A DNA stretch of 64,000 nt from Rhizobium sp. CC-YZS058 (GCF_034720595.1 NZ_JAYESJ010000001.1:4081501-4145500); one strand, 5' to 3'. Counted from the stretch's first letter, positions 8,536-16,456 are shown. Made by a program: numbers and translations. Notes: a model not told the origin generated them from the letters alone.

Positions 8536-9977
8536 GCCGGCCCGCGGCCTATTCCCTGCGCCGCCGGCTGCTCGCCTGGCTGCTTCTTGCCACCGTTGTC
8601 CTGGGCTCGGCTGCCCTGTTGGACACCTACCGCGAAGCGGTCAAGACCGCCAATGCCGTGTCCGATCGGGTGCTGGCCGGCTCGGCGCTGGCGATCGCCG
8701 ACCGGGTGGTGGTGGGCGAAGATGGGGCGTTGCAGGTGGATGTGCCCTATGTGGCGCTGGAAATGCTGACCTCTGCCGCTCAGGACCGGGTGTTCTACCG
8801 GGTTGACGGTCCGCCCGGCCGCTTCATCACTGGCTATCAGAGCCTGCCGGCCGTGGCCGAGATGGAGGGGCGTCAGGCGATCTATCTCGATGCGGAGTTC
8901 CGGGGCGAGCCGATCCGCATCGCTGCGCTCGAACGCTCGGCCTCGACCGGCATCAATTCGGTTCCCTTCATCGTGACGGTGGCGGAGACGACGGCGGCGC
9001 GCAAGCAGCTTGCCCAGACCCTGCTGGTTCGCTCGGCCCTTCGGCTCGGCCTGCTCATCCTCGGTTCGGCCGGCATCGTCTGGGTTGCGGTCACCCTTTC
9101 GCTGCGCCCGCTCTATCGGCTGAGCGATGCGATCGCCGAGCGCAGCCCGGATGATCTGCATCCGATCGACCAGGCCGTGCCGCGCGAGGTCGAAGGGCTC
9201 GTGGAAACGGTCAACTCCTTCATGGTGCGCCTGAAATCGGCGCTCGACGCCCTGCGCCATTTCTCCGGCAATGCCGGACACCAGCTGCGCACGCCGCTTG
9301 CCATCGTACGCACCGAACTGGCGCTGGCTGCAAGGGCCGAGCATCCGGCAGCCATGCGCGCCTCGGTTGCTCGTGCGGATGAGGCCGTTGGCCATGCGGA
9401 GCGCATTCTCACCCAGCTGCTGCTTCTGGCCAAAATCGATGCCGGGCGCTCGGGCGGCGCGGAGGTCCTGCCGGTCATCGATCTTTCGGCTCTGGCGCGC
9501 GACCTGACGGCGGACCATGTGCCCGGTGCGGCCGAGGCCGGCATCGATCTGGGCTTTGAAGGAGATGCGCCGGTGATGGTCTCGGCCGAGCCGCTGCTCG
9601 TCGGCGAACTGCTCGGCAATCTGGTCGAGAACGCCATCGCCTATGCCGGCCACGGCGCGGAGGTAACGGTGCGCGTCCTGCCGGGCGCCGTGCTGGAGGT
9701 GGAGGACGACGGACCGGGAATCGCGCCCGAACGGCTGGCAGCGGTGCGCCAGCGCTTTGCCCGCGGGGACAGCGATCGCCCGGGCCTCGGCCTCGGCCTG
9801 CCGATTGTCGAGGAAATCGCCGCCCGTTTCGGGGCCCGGCTGGAGCTGGAGAGTGGCGCGGGAGAGCGGGGCCTGAAGGCACGTGTCGTCTTCCCTTTGG
9901 CCGCGATCAAAAAGCCCGATCGGGACAGAGATGAATTGACGGCCACGCCGCTGGCTGCGACCCATGGCGGAGCCTAG
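8532..9977 (+). CDS. tctE: TctE-like sensor histidine kinase
   Basis: A 481-residue inner-membrane kinase. Two membrane helices (about 13-33 and 163-187) flank a periplasmic TctE-type sensing domain. A HAMP-like linker follows, then the dimerisation helix with phosphoacceptor His250 in GHQLRTPLAI, N box NLVENAIAYAG, G1 DDGPGI and G2 GLGLGLPIV. It overlaps tctD by 4 nt. The TAG stop lies inside the palindromic element beginning at 9974, and the last 25 or so residues (after VVFPLAA) are outside the kinase fold, so the C-terminus may have been reset when the element arrived. Confidence 0.92.
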   Translation: MSRPAAYSLRRRLLAWLLLATVVLGSAALLDTYREAVKTANAVSDRVLAGSALAIADRVVVGEDGALQVDVPYVALEMLTSAAQDRVFYRVDGPPGRFITGYQSLPAVAEMEGRQAIYLDAEFRGEPIRIAALERSASTGINSVPFIVTVAETTAARKQLAQTLLVRSALRLGLLILGSAGIVWVAVTLSLRPLYRLSDAIAERSPDDLHPIDQAVPREVEGLVETVNSFMVRLKSALDALRHFSGNAGHQLRTPLAIVRTELALAARAEHPAAMRASVARADEAVGHAERILTQLLLLAKIDAGRSGGAEVLPVIDLSALARDLTADHVPGAAEAGIDLGFEGDAPVMVSAEPLLVGELLGNLVENAIAYAGHGAEVTVRVLPGAVLEVEDDGPGIAPERLAAVRQRFARGDSDRPGLGLGLPIVEEIAARFGARLELESGAGERGLKARVVFPLAAIKKPDRDRDELTATPLAATHGGA

Positions 9978-10052
9978 TGGAATGAATTTGACATTTGATA
10001 CCCAACTGCAGCGATCTCGAGGATCAAATGTCAAATTCGTAAATTCCACTAG
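9974..10052. repeat. Palindromic element 1 (inverted relative to element 2)
   Basis: The arms pair perfectly over 10 bp (CTAGTGGAAT at 9974-9983 with 10043-10052) and 16 bp (GAATTTGACATTTGAT at 9984-9999 with 10023-10038). A 4-nt bulge (10039-10042) sits on the right arm and a 23-nt loop is in the middle. Read in reverse complement, it matches element 2 in arm lengths, bulge position and loop. The tctE stop codon is formed by its first CTAG. I cannot assign it to a named rhizobial repeat family. Confidence 0.9.
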
Positions 10053-10066
10053 AAGCATAAACTTAG

Positions 10067-10143
10067 CTAGTGGTCTTTATGATTTTGACATTTGCTCCCG
10101 AGGGTTCAGCAAGCGGTAGCAAATGTCAAAATCAGACCACTAG
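10067..10143. repeat. Palindromic element 2
   Basis: Same plan as element 1: 10-bp outer arms (CTAGTGGTCT at 10067-10076 with 10134-10143) and 16-bp inner arms (GATTTTGACATTTGCT at 10081-10096 with 10118-10133). A 4-nt bulge (10077-10080) is on the left arm and the loop is 21 nt. Differences from element 1 in the arms are compensated on the opposite arm, so pairing is kept. It ends directly at the AGGAGAG ribosome binding site of acuI. Fourteen bases separate it from element 1. Confidence 0.9.
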
Positions 10144-10155
10144 AGGAGAGACAGG

Positions 10156-11151
10156 ATGACTGAACCTTTCAGAGCGCTGATGATCGAAGATGCCGGCAAG
10201 GGAACCAAAGCCGGATTCGCCACCCTCTCCCTCGACGATCTGCCGCCGTATCCGGTGCTGGTGGAGATTCAATACTCGACGGTCAACTACAAGGATGGGC
10301 TGGCCGTGACCGGTCGTGGGCGGATCGCCCGCCGGCTGCCCATGGTGGCCGGGCTCGATCTTGCAGGCGTGGTGGTGGACTCGCGCGATCCCGCCTGGAA
10401 ACCCGGTGACGCGGTGATCGTCAATGGCTGGGGTCTTTCCGAAACCGAATGGGGCGGCTATTCGCGCTATCAACGCCTGAAGCCGGAATGGCTGACGCGC
10501 CGCCCGGAAGGTTTCTCGCTTGAAGAAACCATGGCGCTCGGAACAGCCGGCTATACGGCCGCTCTTGCCGTTGCCGCCCTTGAGGACTGGGGCTTGATCA
10601 AGACGGACGCTCGCCCGGTTCTGGTCACGGGGGCCGCCGGCGGTGTCGGCTCGGTCGCGGTCGCGCTTCTGGCAAGCCGCGGCTACGCCGTCACCGCGTC
10701 CACGGGACGGGCGGAAACGCGTGACTATCTCCTCTCGCTCGGGGCAAGCGAGACGATCGACCGCGCCGCGCTTCTCGAAAAAGGCGGACCCTTGCAGAAA
10801 GAGCGGTGGGCGGGTGCCGTCGACAGCGTCGGCTCCGTCACTCTGGCCAATGTTCTGGCACAAACCGCCTATGGCGGCGCTGTAGCTGCCTGTGGTCTGG
10901 CGGGCGGTGCGGATCTTCCCGCCACCGTCATGCCGCATATCCTGCGCGGCGTCGCGCTTCTCGGCATCGATTCGGTGATGGCGCCGCAGGAGAGGCGGGC
11001 GCGGGCCTGGGGGCTGCTTGCCGAAAGCTTCGATCGCCGCCATTTCGACAGCATGGTCCGGATTGAGCCCCTGTCCCGGATCGAGGCGCTGGCTGAAGAG
11101 ATCGTCAATGGCCGAATCCGGGGCCGCGTGGTGATCGATGTTGCGACATGA
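10156..11151 (+). CDS. acuI: Acrylyl-CoA reductase (NADPH), AcuI/YhdH family
   Basis: 331 residues of the zinc-free medium-chain dehydrogenase/reductase type. The start region has STVNYKDGLAVTGRG, the family substrate-site motif, and the Rossmann motif VTGAAGGVGSVA lies near 156-167. AcuI reduces acryloyl-CoA to propionyl-CoA in the cytoplasm, which removes a toxic intermediate of DMSP, 3-hydroxypropionate or related metabolism. A strong AGGAGAG precedes the ATG and directly abuts the palindromic element, so expression may depend on that structure. An M24 peptidase gene follows 45 bp later. Confidence 0.9.
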   Translation: MTEPFRALMIEDAGKGTKAGFATLSLDDLPPYPVLVEIQYSTVNYKDGLAVTGRGRIARRLPMVAGLDLAGVVVDSRDPAWKPGDAVIVNGWGLSETEWGGYSRYQRLKPEWLTRRPEGFSLEETMALGTAGYTAALAVAALEDWGLIKTDARPVLVTGAAGGVGSVAVALLASRGYAVTASTGRAETRDYLLSLGASETIDRAALLEKGGPLQKERWAGAVDSVGSVTLANVLAQTAYGGAVAACGLAGGADLPATVMPHILRGVALLGIDSVMAPQERRARAWGLLAESFDRRHFDSMVRIEPLSRIEALAEEIVNGRIRGRVVIDVAT

Positions 11152-11196
11152 GCCTCCTGCCGTTGGGCGCCGTATCCCTGTGAAGGAACCATCGTC

Positions 11197-12450
11197 ATGA
11201 CCTTTCTCGACCGGGATCGCGCAGCGCGCCTGATGGCGGCGGCCGGCCTCGACGCACTTCTGCTTCTCTCCCCAGAAAGCTTTTCCTATGCCACGGGCGC
11301 GCCGGCTGGCGTCGGTACCATGTGGCGTCGGGCAGGCGCGGTCGCGGCCTTGGTGCCGGCCGATCCGACGATCGAAATCGGTGCCGTGGTCAGCGACCTC
11401 TTCGAAACCGCCTTTCGCGCGGCCAGTCCGGTCACCGATCTGCGCCTCGTCCCTCTTTGGGTGGAGACGGCGGATATTCGCGGACTGGGAGAGACGAGAG
11501 ATCTGCCGATGGAAAGCCTCTTCGCCGAGGCGTTTCGTCGTGCGGGACGAAATTCCGGCTTTGCCCGCCCGGAGACCTTCGATGCGCAGGCTGGCCTGCG
11601 CGGTGCCGCCGATCTTCTCGCCGCACGCGGCCTCGCCTCGGGCCGTATCGGCCTCGAATTCGATACGCTGTCGCTGACCGATTTCGCACGGGTGCAGGCG
11701 GCTCTGCCGCAGGCCAGTCTCCTCGACGGCAGCGACGTGCTCCGGCGCCTGAAGATGGTCAAGTCGACGCGCGAGATCGGCTATCTGCGCAAGGCCGTTG
11801 GTCTCGCAGAAGCCGGGATCGAGGCCTTGCAGTCCGAGATCCGGCCCGGCGTGCGGCAGGCCGACCTTGCGGTCGCCTGGCGACAGGGCGTTCAGGCTGC
11901 TGCGGCCGCCGCACCGGAAGGAGGCGTGCTGACGGGGCTTTGGGATTATATCTCGGTTGGCGATCAACCTTGGGCGCCAGGCGGCGTGGTCGCGCCGGGT
12001 GACCTGATCAAGGTGGATGTCGGCTGCCTCATTGCCGGCTATACATCCGATACCGGACGAACCTTCGTCTGCGGCGCGCCGACGCCGCTGCAGGAACGGG
12101 TGTTCGGTGCCTTACAAAGCGCCTTCGAGGCGGGGCTTGCCCTGATCCAGCCGGGGGTCGAGATGCGGGTAATCCACCAGGCGGCGACGGAGGCCATGGC
12201 GCGCGCGGGGCTGCCTGGCTTCAGCCGTGGTCATTTCGGCCACGGCCTCGGCTTCAGTCTCGGAAGCGAGGAGTGGCCGTTCTTCTCGGCGACCTCGGAC
12301 GTCGTGCTCGAGCCGGGCATGGTGCTCGCCTATGAAACCCCTTTCTACGTCGACGGGCTGGGCGGGCTGATCATCGAGAACCAGCTTTTGGTGACGGATG
12401 CGGGCCATGAGACGATGAACCAATTGCCGACCGGTCTCGTGTCTGTCTGA
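11197..12450 (+). CDS. M24-family Xaa-Pro peptidase-like protein
   Basis: 417 residues with the two-domain creatinase/prolidase layout: a non-catalytic N-terminal domain (1-175) and a pita-bread C-terminal domain. All five metal ligands are visible: Asp in KVDVGC, Asp in SDTGR, His in GHFGHGLGF, Glu in AYETPFY and Glu in IIENQLLV. This argues for an active metallopeptidase (Xaa-Pro dipeptidase or aminopeptidase P type) or creatinase-like hydrolase; sequence alone does not give the substrate. It follows acuI in the same direction and may be co-transcribed; it converges on udgX with only 8 bp between stops. Confidence 0.85.
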   Translation: MTFLDRDRAARLMAAAGLDALLLLSPESFSYATGAPAGVGTMWRRAGAVAALVPADPTIEIGAVVSDLFETAFRAASPVTDLRLVPLWVETADIRGLGETRDLPMESLFAEAFRRAGRNSGFARPETFDAQAGLRGAADLLAARGLASGRIGLEFDTLSLTDFARVQAALPQASLLDGSDVLRRLKMVKSTREIGYLRKAVGLAEAGIEALQSEIRPGVRQADLAVAWRQGVQAAAAAAPEGGVLTGLWDYISVGDQPWAPGGVVAPGDLIKVDVGCLIAGYTSDTGRTFVCGAPTPLQERVFGALQSAFEAGLALIQPGVEMRVIHQAATEAMARAGLPGFSRGHFGHGLGFSLGSEEWPFFSATSDVVLEPGMVLAYETPFYVDGLGGLIIENQLLVTDAGHETMNQLPTGLVSV

Positions 12451-12458
12451 GCCATCGC

Positions 12459-13937
12459 TCACCCTGCCGTCGCGCGCTGCCTGTGCAGCGCCGCGACGGC
12501 ACCGAGATCTTCGCGAAACCGATCGATCTCCTCGCGCTTTCGGCCCTCATCGGGGATACGCAGCAGGTAGGACGGGTGAACGGTGGTGTAGAGCGTGCGT
12601 CCGTCCTCGAGCGTCACGCTGCGGCTGCGGTAATCGCCCAGCTTTTCGGCATGGTTCATGATCGAGGTCAGCGCCGTGGCGCCCATGGCGACCACCAGCT
12701 CCGGTTTGACGAAATCGAGCTCCAGCTTCAGCCACCAGCGGCAGGCGCGGATCTCGCCCATGTTCGGCTTCTGGTGGATGCGGCGCTTGCCGCGCGGCTC
12801 ATATTTGAAGTGCTTGACGGCATTGGTCACATAGGCCTGGCTGCGGTCGAGACCCGCTTCCGCCGCGATCGTATCGAACATCTTGCCCGCGGGGCCGACG
12901 AAGGGGCGGCCGGCCAGATCCTCTTGGTCGCCCGGCTGCTCGCCGACGATCATCAGCCCGCTCGTCTCCGGACCCTCGCCGAACACGGTCTGGGTCGCCT
13001 TGCAGTAGAGCGGACAGCGTTCGCAGTGGCGCGCCTCCTGGCGGGCCGCCTCCAGCGTACCGGGTGCCGCCTGCGGCTCGTCCGCCGGCATCGCGGCAGC
13101 ACGAACCTTGGCGTGGAAGGCCGGCGGCTCGGTCGGCGCGCGCTTGGCCATCTCGGCAACGGAGGCCTCCGCCCCGGCGACAAGACCGGGGATGAGGTCG
13201 GCTTCGGGGAGGTTCTTCCAATATTTCTTGGGCATCTCGGCCTGCATCGCTTTCACCTTCAACCGCGCAGGGTTGAAAATGTTGCGGAAATAGGTGCGCC
13301 ATAGATCGTCCGCCTCGTCGGACAGCTTCGGGTTTTCAGCCGGTTCGGCCGAGAGCACCAGCTGCGCGCCGTCCCAGGCGGCCGAGCCCTTGGGCGTAGC
13401 GATGATCCAGTCCATGTCGGTGAAGCGACGCTGGAAGAAGGGCGCCGTGCGCGCGACGATGAAGTGATCGGGCTCGAACCAGGCGATGAAGCGGCGGCGA
13501 CCGTTCACGGCCCCGCCGGCCTCGACCTCCTTGAAGCGCACGAAGGCCTTCATCTTGTGGCTGTCGCGGCGTACGGATTTTTCGAGCGCGATCAGCCGAA
13601 CCACATCCGCGTCCGAGCGGATCGCCAGAAGATTCCGGTCGGCCTGCAGCCGGAAGAGAATGCGATAGAGCAGGGCGAAGCGCGAGGGGTCGGAGTGGCA
13701 GACCGCCGCCTCGGCAAGCGGCAAAAAGGCTTTCGGTACGGTGACTGGAGAGGCGGGCGAGGCTGTTGGCAATGTGGGAGCATCGTCCGCGCCCTGATCG
13801 CCGCCGAACAGGTCGATCGGGCCCGAGCTAACGTGCCAATCCACCGCCTCCGGAGGGCAGCCGGCGAGGAGCAGCGTCCGCGCCGCATCCCGCCATTCGC
13901 CGAAATCGCCCTGACCCTTCAGCGTGACGCGGCGCAT
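12459..13937 (-). CDS. udgX: UdgX-family uracil-DNA binding (cross-linking) protein with N-terminal DUF4130
   Basis: 492 residues: an N-terminal DUF4130 domain (about 1-235) and a C-terminal family-4-like uracil-DNA glycosylase domain. The latter has motif GEQPGDQED (332-340), the UdgX-specific loop KRRIHQKP (384-391) and the HPSYLLR motif (454-460). In UdgX the loop histidine (here His388) attacks the sugar after uracil removal and leaves the protein covalently bound to DNA. Cysteines 305 and 308 (CERC) fit the family iron-sulphur cluster. Its ATG overlaps the stop of the radical SAM gene by 1 nt (TGATG), so both are one operon under the LexA box. Confidence 0.93.
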   Translation of the reverse strand: MRRVTLKGQGDFGEWRDAARTLLLAGCPPEAVDWHVSSGPIDLFGGDQGADDAPTLPTASPASPVTVPKAFLPLAEAAVCHSDPSRFALLYRILFRLQADRNLLAIRSDADVVRLIALEKSVRRDSHKMKAFVRFKEVEAGGAVNGRRRFIAWFEPDHFIVARTAPFFQRRFTDMDWIIATPKGSAAWDGAQLVLSAEPAENPKLSDEADDLWRTYFRNIFNPARLKVKAMQAEMPKKYWKNLPEADLIPGLVAGAEASVAEMAKRAPTEPPAFHAKVRAAAMPADEPQAAPGTLEAARQEARHCERCPLYCKATQTVFGEGPETSGLMIVGEQPGDQEDLAGRPFVGPAGKMFDTIAAEAGLDRSQAYVTNAVKHFKYEPRGKRRIHQKPNMGEIRACRWWLKLELDFVKPELVVAMGATALTSIMNHAEKLGDYRSRSVTLEDGRTLYTTVHPSYLLRIPDEGRKREEIDRFREDLGAVAALHRQRATAG

Positions 13938-15169
13938 CAGAGCAGAACCAGCTGTTCCGGCTTCGGCTCGAACAGGCTGCGTAGATCCGAGCGATCGACG
14001 AGCCGAAGCGGCGACCAGCCTTCGGCAACGATGAACGGCCGCACCTTCTTCAGCGAGACCTTCAGCCGACCGAGATCCTCGAGCCTCAGGCTCTTGAACC
14101 GTCGCGCCGAGAGAATGGCCTTGACCACCTTGGTGCCGAAGCCCGGCACGCGCAAAAGCATCTCCTTCTCCGCCCGGTTGATGTCGACGGGGAAGCGGTC
14201 GCGATTGGCCAGTGCCCAGGCAAGCTTTGGATCGAGATCGAGATCCAGCATGCCGTCCGGCCTGTCCTTGGTGATTTCGTCGATGCCGAAGCCGTAGAAG
14301 CGATAAAGCCAATCGGCTTGGTAGAGCCGATGCTCGCGCATCAGCGGCGGCTTGACGAGCGGCAGAACGCGGGAGGCGTCAGGGATTGGGCTGAAGGCGG
14401 AGTAATAGACGCGGCGCAGGTCATAGCTGCCGTAGAGGCGGGCACTGGTGCCGAGGATGGTCTGGTCGCTCGCCTGGTCGGCTCCAACGATCATCTGCGT
14501 GCTTTGGCCGGCCGGCACGAAGCGGCGCTTGATCTTCGACTGCAGCGTCGGCTCGGAGGCCGCCTCGATCTTCAGCCGGAGATCGCCCATGGCGCGACGA
14601 ATGCCGGCCGGGCGCTTTTCCGGCGCATACTGCCCAAGGCCCGCATCGGTCGGCATCTCGATGTTGATCGACAGGCGATCGGCATAGAGCCCTGCCTCTT
14701 CCACGAGCTGCGCGGAGGCTTCTGGAATGGTCTTGAGATGAATATAGCCGCGGAAATTATGGACGGTGCGCAGCTCGCGCGCCACACGCACCATCTCTTC
14801 CATCGTGTGATCGGGCGAGCGGATGATGCCGGAGGAGAGGAAAAGCCCCTCGATATAATTGCGCCGATAGAACTCCAGCGTCAGCCAGATGACCTCTTCC
14901 ACCGAGAAGCGGGCCCGCTCCACATTGCTGGAAGAGCGGTTGATGCAATAGGCGCAATCATAGATGCAGAAGTTGGTCAGGAGAATCTTCAGAAGCGAGA
15001 TACAGCGCCCGTCCGGCGCATAGGCATGGCAGATGCCGGAGCCCTCGGTGGAGCCCAGGCCGCCGCTTTGTCCGGAATGGCGTTTGCTCGTGCCGCTGGA
15101 CGCGCAGGATGCATCATATTTGGCAGCATCCGAAAGGATCGCCAGCCGTTCCTTCAGCGTTTTCTTCAT
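13937..15169 (-). CDS. Putative DNA modification/repair radical SAM protein
   Basis: 410 residues. The radical SAM cluster motif CIYDCAYC gives Cys68, Cys72 and Cys75; a helix-hairpin-helix DNA-binding segment (MLLRVPGFGTKVVKAIL) lies near 335-352. This family is found beside UdgX/DUF4130 genes and is thought to act in DNA repair or base modification; the reaction is not known. It is first in a two-gene operon. No Shine-Dalgarno sequence stands before the ATG; the promoter -10 lies only 7 nt upstream, which suggests a leaderless mRNA. The LexA box overlaps the -10, so expression should be SOS-controlled. Confidence 0.9.
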   Translation of the reverse strand: MKKTLKERLAILSDAAKYDASCASSGTSKRHSGQSGGLGSTEGSGICHAYAPDGRCISLLKILLTNFCIYDCAYCINRSSSNVERARFSVEEVIWLTLEFYRRNYIEGLFLSSGIIRSPDHTMEEMVRVARELRTVHNFRGYIHLKTIPEASAQLVEEAGLYADRLSINIEMPTDAGLGQYAPEKRPAGIRRAMGDLRLKIEAASEPTLQSKIKRRFVPAGQSTQMIVGADQASDQTILGTSARLYGSYDLRRVYYSAFSPIPDASRVLPLVKPPLMREHRLYQADWLYRFYGFGIDEITKDRPDGMLDLDLDPKLAWALANRDRFPVDINRAEKEMLLRVPGFGTKVVKAILSARRFKSLRLEDLGRLKVSLKKVRPFIVAEGWSPLRLVDRSDLRSLFEPKPEQLVLL

Positions 15170-15172
15170 GGT

Positions 15173-15187
15173 GTTCTATATATGTTC
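15173..15187 (-). promoter_or_regulatory. LexA (SOS) box
   Basis: GTTCTATATATGTTC is an exact GTTC-N7-GTTC, the alphaproteobacterial LexA operator. It lies 3 nt before the radical SAM start codon and overlaps the presumed -10 element, an ideal repressing position. Confidence 0.88.
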
Positions 15188-15205
15188 CAAAGGTGCCTTG
15201 GTCAA
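15177..15205 (-). promoter_or_regulatory. Sigma-70-type promoter for a leaderless transcript
   Basis: On the minus strand TTGACC (15205-15200) and TATATA (15182-15177) are separated by exactly 17 bp. Seven bases after the -10 comes the A of the ATG (15169), so transcription would begin at or beside the start codon. There is no ribosome binding site, which agrees with leaderless translation. Confidence 0.65.
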
Positions 15206-15305
15206 TGTCCGGTAACCTTGGCGGAACGTTTTGGCAGGCTATCCGTTCAGTCAGCGAACCCGTGAAATCATTCTTTCACCCCATGCTGACAGCAGGAGCT
15301 TTTCC

Positions 15306-15869
15306 ATGCCTTCCATTCAACAGTCGAAGATTCTCATTCTCGCCACGGACGGTTACGAGCGTTCGGAACTGCGTGTCCCCCTCGATGAGCTCAAGAAGCA
15401 CGGCGCGACCGTCAAGATTGCTTCCGTCGGCGGCAAGGACAGCATCAAGAGCTGGGACGAGAAGGATTGGGGCGACAGCGTCTCGGTCGATCTCGATGCC
15501 AAGGATGTCAAGCTCGACGATTTTGATGCGCTCGTCCTGCCCGGCGGCCAGATCAACCCCGATAAGCTGCGCGTCGAAGAGGACGCCATGCGCATCGTCA
15601 AGGAGTTCATCAATTCCGGCAAGGTGGTGGCGGCCATTTGCCATGCGCCCTGGCTTCTGGTCGAAGCGGATGCCGTGCGTGGTCGCAAGGTGACCTCCTA
15701 CTCGTCGATCAAGACCGACGTGAAGAACGCCGGCGGCGACTGGCGTGACGAAGCGGTGGTCACCGACAAGGGGATCATCACCTCGCGCAATCCGGATGAT
15801 CTGCAGGCTTTTGTGGCCAAGATCGTCGAAGAGGTCGAGGAAGGCCGCCACGACCGCCGCGCGGCGTGA
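15306..15869 (+). CDS. PfpI/DJ-1 family type 1 glutamine amidotransferase-like protein
   Basis: 187 residues, the usual length of the PfpI subgroup. The nucleophile elbow AAICHAPWLL carries Cys112, and Glu18 (GYERSEL) is the acidic partner conserved in DJ-1/PfpI proteins. Members act as deglycases, chaperones or proteases under stress; the activity here is not resolved by sequence. The start (MPSIQQSKIL) is preceded by AGGAG; the longer frame upstream lies in the divergent promoter region. A PPOX-fold stress protein follows 53 bp later, suggesting a small stress-linked unit. Confidence 0.88.
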   Translation: MPSIQQSKILILATDGYERSELRVPLDELKKHGATVKIASVGGKDSIKSWDEKDWGDSVSVDLDAKDVKLDDFDALVLPGGQINPDKLRVEEDAMRIVKEFINSGKVVAAICHAPWLLVEADAVRGRKVTSYSSIKTDVKNAGGDWRDEAVVTDKGIITSRNPDDLQAFVAKIVEEVEEGRHDRRAA

Positions 15870-15886
15870 GTGTACCAGCCCTTTGA

Positions 15887-15902
15887 TGTTTCACGTGAAT
15901 CC
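15887..15902. promoter_or_regulatory. parS-like ParB site (14 of 16 bases)
   Basis: TGTTTCACGTGAATCC matches the chromosomal parS consensus TGTTTCACGTGAAACA at 14 of 16 positions, with the inner TTCACGTGAA intact. It lies in the short gap between the PfpI and PPOX genes. Such sites cluster near the replication origin. Binding by ParB is inference. Confidence 0.4.
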
Positions 15903-15922
15903 TTGTTGAGAAGGACCGCCTT

Positions 15923-16432
15923 ATGGCCGATCTGTCGAAGACCAAATCCGATCCGCTCCAGCAGTTGTGGGATGTGATGGAGCATGTGCATGCCGGAATG
16001 CTGGGCGTCCAGGGCTCCGACCATCACATGCAGCCGATGGCACCCTATGTCGAGAAAGAGAGCAATTCGGTCTGGTTCTATACCAAGAGCGACAGCACCC
16101 TCGTCGAGACCGTGCGTGCCGGCAGTCGCGCCCATTTCTGCGTGATCAGCAAGGATCATGACTATCATGCCTGCCTCTCCGGGGCGATCGATGAGGTGAA
16201 GTCCAGGGACCATATCGAGAAGTTCTGGTCGCCGATGGTTGCCGCCTGGTACGAGGGCGGAAAGGACGATCCGCTCTTGACCATGCTGCAGCTCAAGGTG
16301 GACGATGCCGCGATCTGGGCGTCCACCGGCAGCACGCTGCGGTTCGGTTGGGAGATGGCGAAGGCCAACCTGACCAATCAGGAGCCGGACGTCGGCGTGT
16401 TTACGGAGCTGAAGCTCCCGCAGCAGGCCTGA
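15923..16432 (+). CDS. Pyridoxamine 5'-phosphate oxidase-fold general stress protein
   Basis: 169 residues of the PPOX/flavin-binding split-barrel fold, general-stress-protein-26 type: LWDVMEHVHAGMLGV at the start, SNSVWFYTKSDS, a central HACLSGAIDEV strand and the WSPMVAAWYEGG region typical of this group. Relatives bind flavin; no enzymatic activity is assured. Start ATG preceded by GAGAAGGA. The gene follows pfpI and ends in a strong terminator. Confidence 0.85.
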   Translation: MADLSKTKSDPLQQLWDVMEHVHAGMLGVQGSDHHMQPMAPYVEKESNSVWFYTKSDSTLVETVRAGSRAHFCVISKDHDYHACLSGAIDEVKSRDHIEKFWSPMVAAWYEGGKDDPLLTMLQLKVDDAAIWASTGSTLRFGWEMAKANLTNQEPDVGVFTELKLPQQA

Positions 16433-16456
16433 CAACCTCTCGACGCGCAAACCTTG

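Noticed and set aside
8532..9977. Gln in the TctE phosphoacceptor motif (HQLRTPL rather than HELRTPL) as a sign of lost activity
   Set aside because: HQLRTPL is common in TctE-type kinases; all other catalytic boxes are intact.
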